From an uncultured Clostridia bacterium (GTDB taxonomy: Bacteria > Bacillota > Clostridia > Lachnospirales > Lachnospiraceae), in NCBI GenBank assembly GCA_946620335.1, contig CAMONF010000222.1, positions 1-7,182 on the forward strand: DNA of 7,182 nt. The letters are read 5' to 3'. Below the pieces are notes generated by a model. It was not told where the DNA came from, ran no database searches, and was given only the letters and a program-made list of their open reading frames with translations. Shown piece after piece: positions 5,796 through 7,182 of the stretch (the stretch's first letter is position 1; every line of letters begins with the position of its first letter). The position numbers and the translations under genes were made by a program.

Positions 5796-5934
5796 TCTGG
5801 CGAAGCGGAAAACGCTGTGCTCCTTGCGAAAGGAGAGCGCGGGACAGTATGCTGAGACATACACGGACAGGGGGCAGACCGGTGCGTCCGGTCGCCTTTG
5901 CACTGCCATCCGATGACCGGCAGGGGAGAGAAGC
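5796..5934 (+). promoter_or_regulatory. Structured leader / promoter region of the AraC-type gene
   Basis: A candidate promoter is TTGCGA (5824-5829) with TATGCT (5848-5853), 18 bases apart, each 4 of 6 matches. Short perfect hairpins lie at 5820-5835 (CTCCTT, loop GCGA, AAGGAG), 5847-5862 (GTATG/CATAC) and 5877-5893 (GACCGG/CCGGTC). A second GACCGG at 5915-5920, just before the ribosome site AGGGGAG (5922-5928), could compete for the same CCGGTC. No known riboswitch class is recognised; the CTGAGA at 5852-5857 lacks the other TPP-box elements. Confidence 0.4.
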
Positions 5935-6714
5935 ATGAATGAAAAGAAGAGCGGAGAGACTCGGATCGCGGTAAATGACCAGACAGCTATTGAGGAGGAG
6001 GAGCACCGGTACAGTATAATGCGGGAGCTTCTCGAATACATCAATCACGGGAAATCCGTTCAGGCGGAGCGGTATTTATATGACAATATGAAGGCCCTCT
6101 TCCCGGAGGAGGATCATTTTACGACGGCCATGCGGTCCGTGGAGTACGTGACCGTCGCGGCGAACCAGGCCTTCAGGGACGGAATCAGCAGCCGTGTCCT
6201 CACCCAGACGGTCTTTGACATGAGAAAGGCCATAAGGAAAAAGCAGACCGCGCGGGAAGCCAGGGAGGTATGCGCCCAGGCACTCAGAAGAATCGCGGAT
6301 ATGATCCGCAGCTTTACGGACGTAAAGGAGGACTACAGTGGCCAGTATTCGCCGGCGGTGCTCTCCTGTATGGACAGTATCATCTCCCATATGCCCGAGA
6401 GGCGGCTGGTGAGCGAACTGGCGGAGGACGTTCATCTTTCCCCCAAATACCTCTCCGCCCTGTTCGCGCGGGAGACCGGCAAGACCATCTCCCAGTTCGA
6501 GCAGGAGCTGTCCCTCAGGGAGGCGAGATTTCTCCTGCGGAATACAGACCATTCTTATTCTGAAATCAGTTATATGCTGAATTATTCCTCCCAGAGTTAT
6601 TTCAACGCTGTTTTCAAGCGGGAGGTGGGTATGACCCCGGGCCAGTTCAGAAGAATGTATAAAAATCAGCCACGTGGGTTAGATAAAGTGCCTAACTCGA
6701 AAATGGAAGACTGA
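5935..6714 (+). CDS. AraC-family transcriptional regulator
   Basis: This is a cytoplasmic DNA-binding regulator of 259 aa. The C-terminal hundred residues hold the two helix-turn-helix units of the AraC/XylS family: first about 157-180 (LVSELAEDVHLSPKYLSALF), second about 205-232 (YSEISYMLNYSSQSYFNAVF), ending with the typical MTPGQFRRMY (233-242). The N-terminal 140 residues are helical and charged (about 25-50 RYSIMRELLEYINHGKSVQAE), resembling the all-helical sensing regions of many Clostridia AraC regulators and not the cupin of AraC itself. The ligand is unknown. AGGGGAG at 5922-5928, 6 bases before the ATG, supports the start. It has its own leader after the terminator and precedes a lipoprotein gene, which it may regulate; this is inference from adjacency. 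Codons are more mixed than in the upstream TPR gene. Confidence 0.93.
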   Translation: MNEKKSGETRIAVNDQTAIEEEEHRYSIMRELLEYINHGKSVQAERYLYDNMKALFPEEDHFTTAMRSVEYVTVAANQAFRDGISSRVLTQTVFDMRKAIRKKQTAREAREVCAQALRRIADMIRSFTDVKEDYSGQYSPAVLSCMDSIISHMPERRLVSELAEDVHLSPKYLSALFARETGKTISQFEQELSLREARFLLRNTDHSYSEISYMLNYSSQSYFNAVFKREVGMTPGQFRRMYKNQPRGLDKVPNSKMED

Positions 6715-6907
6715 TATATTGATTGGGATATAAGACAAAAAACATTTATAAACAAGAAATAAATTTGTGAGAATTGACAGGCAAATTACAATAGAAGAGG
6801 AAAAATTGCTATAAATATGGGATAATTGATATAAAAACTCCCGCGGCTATACTAAAATAAAAAACAGGTTTGGAAGACCTAAATTTTATAGTTAAGGGAG
6901 GAACATT
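6715..6907 (+). promoter_or_regulatory. AT-rich intergenic region upstream of the lipoprotein gene
   Basis: This 193-base gap is strikingly AT-rich compared with the flanking genes. Besides the best promoter (6826-6853), TTGTGA (6765-6770) with TACAAT (6787-6792), 16 bases apart, is a second candidate. AATTTG (6762-6767) and CAAATT (6782-6787) form an inverted repeat around a TTGACA (6774-6779). A small stem at 6866-6880 lies in the expected 5' leader. GGGATA recurs at 6725-6730 and 6819-6824. No clear terminator for the AraC gene is seen. Confidence 0.5.
6826..6853 (+). promoter_or_regulatory. Sigma-A-type promoter for the lipoprotein gene
   Basis: TTGATA (6826-6831) and TATACT (6848-6853) each match the vegetative consensus at 5 of 6 positions, with a 16-base spacer. 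Transcription would start near 6860, giving a leader of roughly 50 bases before the ATG at 6908. Confidence 0.65.
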
Positions 6908-7182
6908 ATGAAAGCAAAGAAGATCATGGCCATTCTTATGACTGGCGCTCTGGCTGCCTCGATCCTGGCAGGCTGCGGCGGTTCCGGCTCTGATTCCTCA
7001 TCTGCAGCTCCCGCTGCCGACACCGCCACAGAAGAGGCGGCTGAACCGGCTGAGGAAGCGACGGAGGAAGCTGCTCCTGAGGAGACCGCAGAGGAGGCTG
7101 CTCCCGAGGAGACAGCTGAAGAACCTGCTCCTGAGGAAGCTGCCGAGACCGCTTCCGCGGACGACGGCACAACACCGAGAAA
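6908..7182 (+). CDS. Lipoprotein with acidic repeat linker, N-terminal part (3' truncated by window edge)
   Basis: The visible 91 codons begin with a type II signal peptide: MKAKKIMAILMTGALAA, then ILAGC with the lipidated cysteine at residue 23, so the mature protein should be anchored to the outer face of the membrane. After GGSGSDSSS comes an unusual linker of about 50 residues rich in Glu, Ala, Pro and Thr, with three tandem 9-residue units at residues 53-79. AAGGGAGG at 6894-6901, 6 bases before the ATG, supports the start. The functional domain lies beyond the window. In Clostridia such N-termini are common on solute-binding proteins of ABC transporters, and the AraC regulator next door fits, but other surface lipoproteins are possible. 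Identity unproven. Confidence 0.82.
   Translation, partial: MKAKKIMAILMTGALAASILAGCGGSGSDSSSAAPAADTATEEAAEPAEEATEEAAPEETAEEAAPEETAEEPAPEEAAETASADDGTTPR
7064..7144 (+). repeat. Three tandem 27-bp units encoding an acidic 9-residue repeat
   Basis: Units at 7064-7090, 7091-7117 and 7118-7144 encode EEAAPEETA, EEAAPEETA and EEPAPEEAA. The first two are identical as protein but differ at several third codon positions, so they are not recent DNA copies. The repeat stays in frame and forms part of the flexible lipoprotein linker. Confidence 0.8.

Noticed and set aside
5847..5934. TPP or cyclic-di-GMP riboswitch in the AraC-gene leader
   Set aside because: CTGAGA and an ACAGGG-like stretch resemble fragments of these classes, but the other conserved segments are absent.

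Overview
The window looks like a chromosomal piece of a fairly GC-rich Clostridia genome, most likely Lachnospiraceae. This rests on gene order and recognisable protein families only, since no database search was possible. All genes are on the + strand. The core is a conserved housekeeping cluster: folC (3' part only), a 49-codon small gene, a zinc-ribbon/TPR membrane protein, murB, rapZ, whiA, and a small HPr-family gene, closed by a strong intrinsic terminator at about 5762-5795. After it come a separate AraC-family regulator and the start of a lipoprotein gene that runs off the right edge.

Layout: 1-780 folC C-terminal part; 773-922 small acidic protein overlapping the folC end; 929-2311 zinc ribbon + TPR + one membrane segment + coiled coil + TPR; 2347-3261 murB; 3262-3506 non-coding gap with a 22-bp hairpin and a 14-bp perfect palindrome; 3507-4403 rapZ; 4484-5392 whiA; 5489-5746 HPr-like protein; 5762-5795 terminator; 5796-5934 structured leader; 5935-6714 AraC-type regulator; 6715-6907 AT-rich promoter region; 6908-7182 lipoprotein start with an acidic, repeat-rich linker.

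How the genes fit together: folC serves folate metabolism and murB peptidoglycan precursor synthesis. rapZ and whiA are the usual pair linked to cell-envelope and division control. The gene after whiA occupies the position crh holds in Bacillus (yvcJ-yvcK-yvcL-crh). Its product keeps Ser46, the HPr kinase target, but has Glu instead of the catalytic His15. It is therefore probably a regulatory Crh-type protein and not a PTS phosphocarrier. yvcK, which lies between rapZ and whiA in Bacillus, is absent here. The AraC regulator and the lipoprotein downstream form a different functional unit, probably a regulator next to a surface or solute-binding lipoprotein, but the substrate cannot be told.

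The points most worth a second look are the His15-less HPr protein, the 49-aa gene, the mixed-domain TPR membrane protein, and the strong hairpins in the intercistronic gaps. No mobile element, tRNA, rRNA or CRISPR array was seen, and no gap without a gene exceeds 300 bases.
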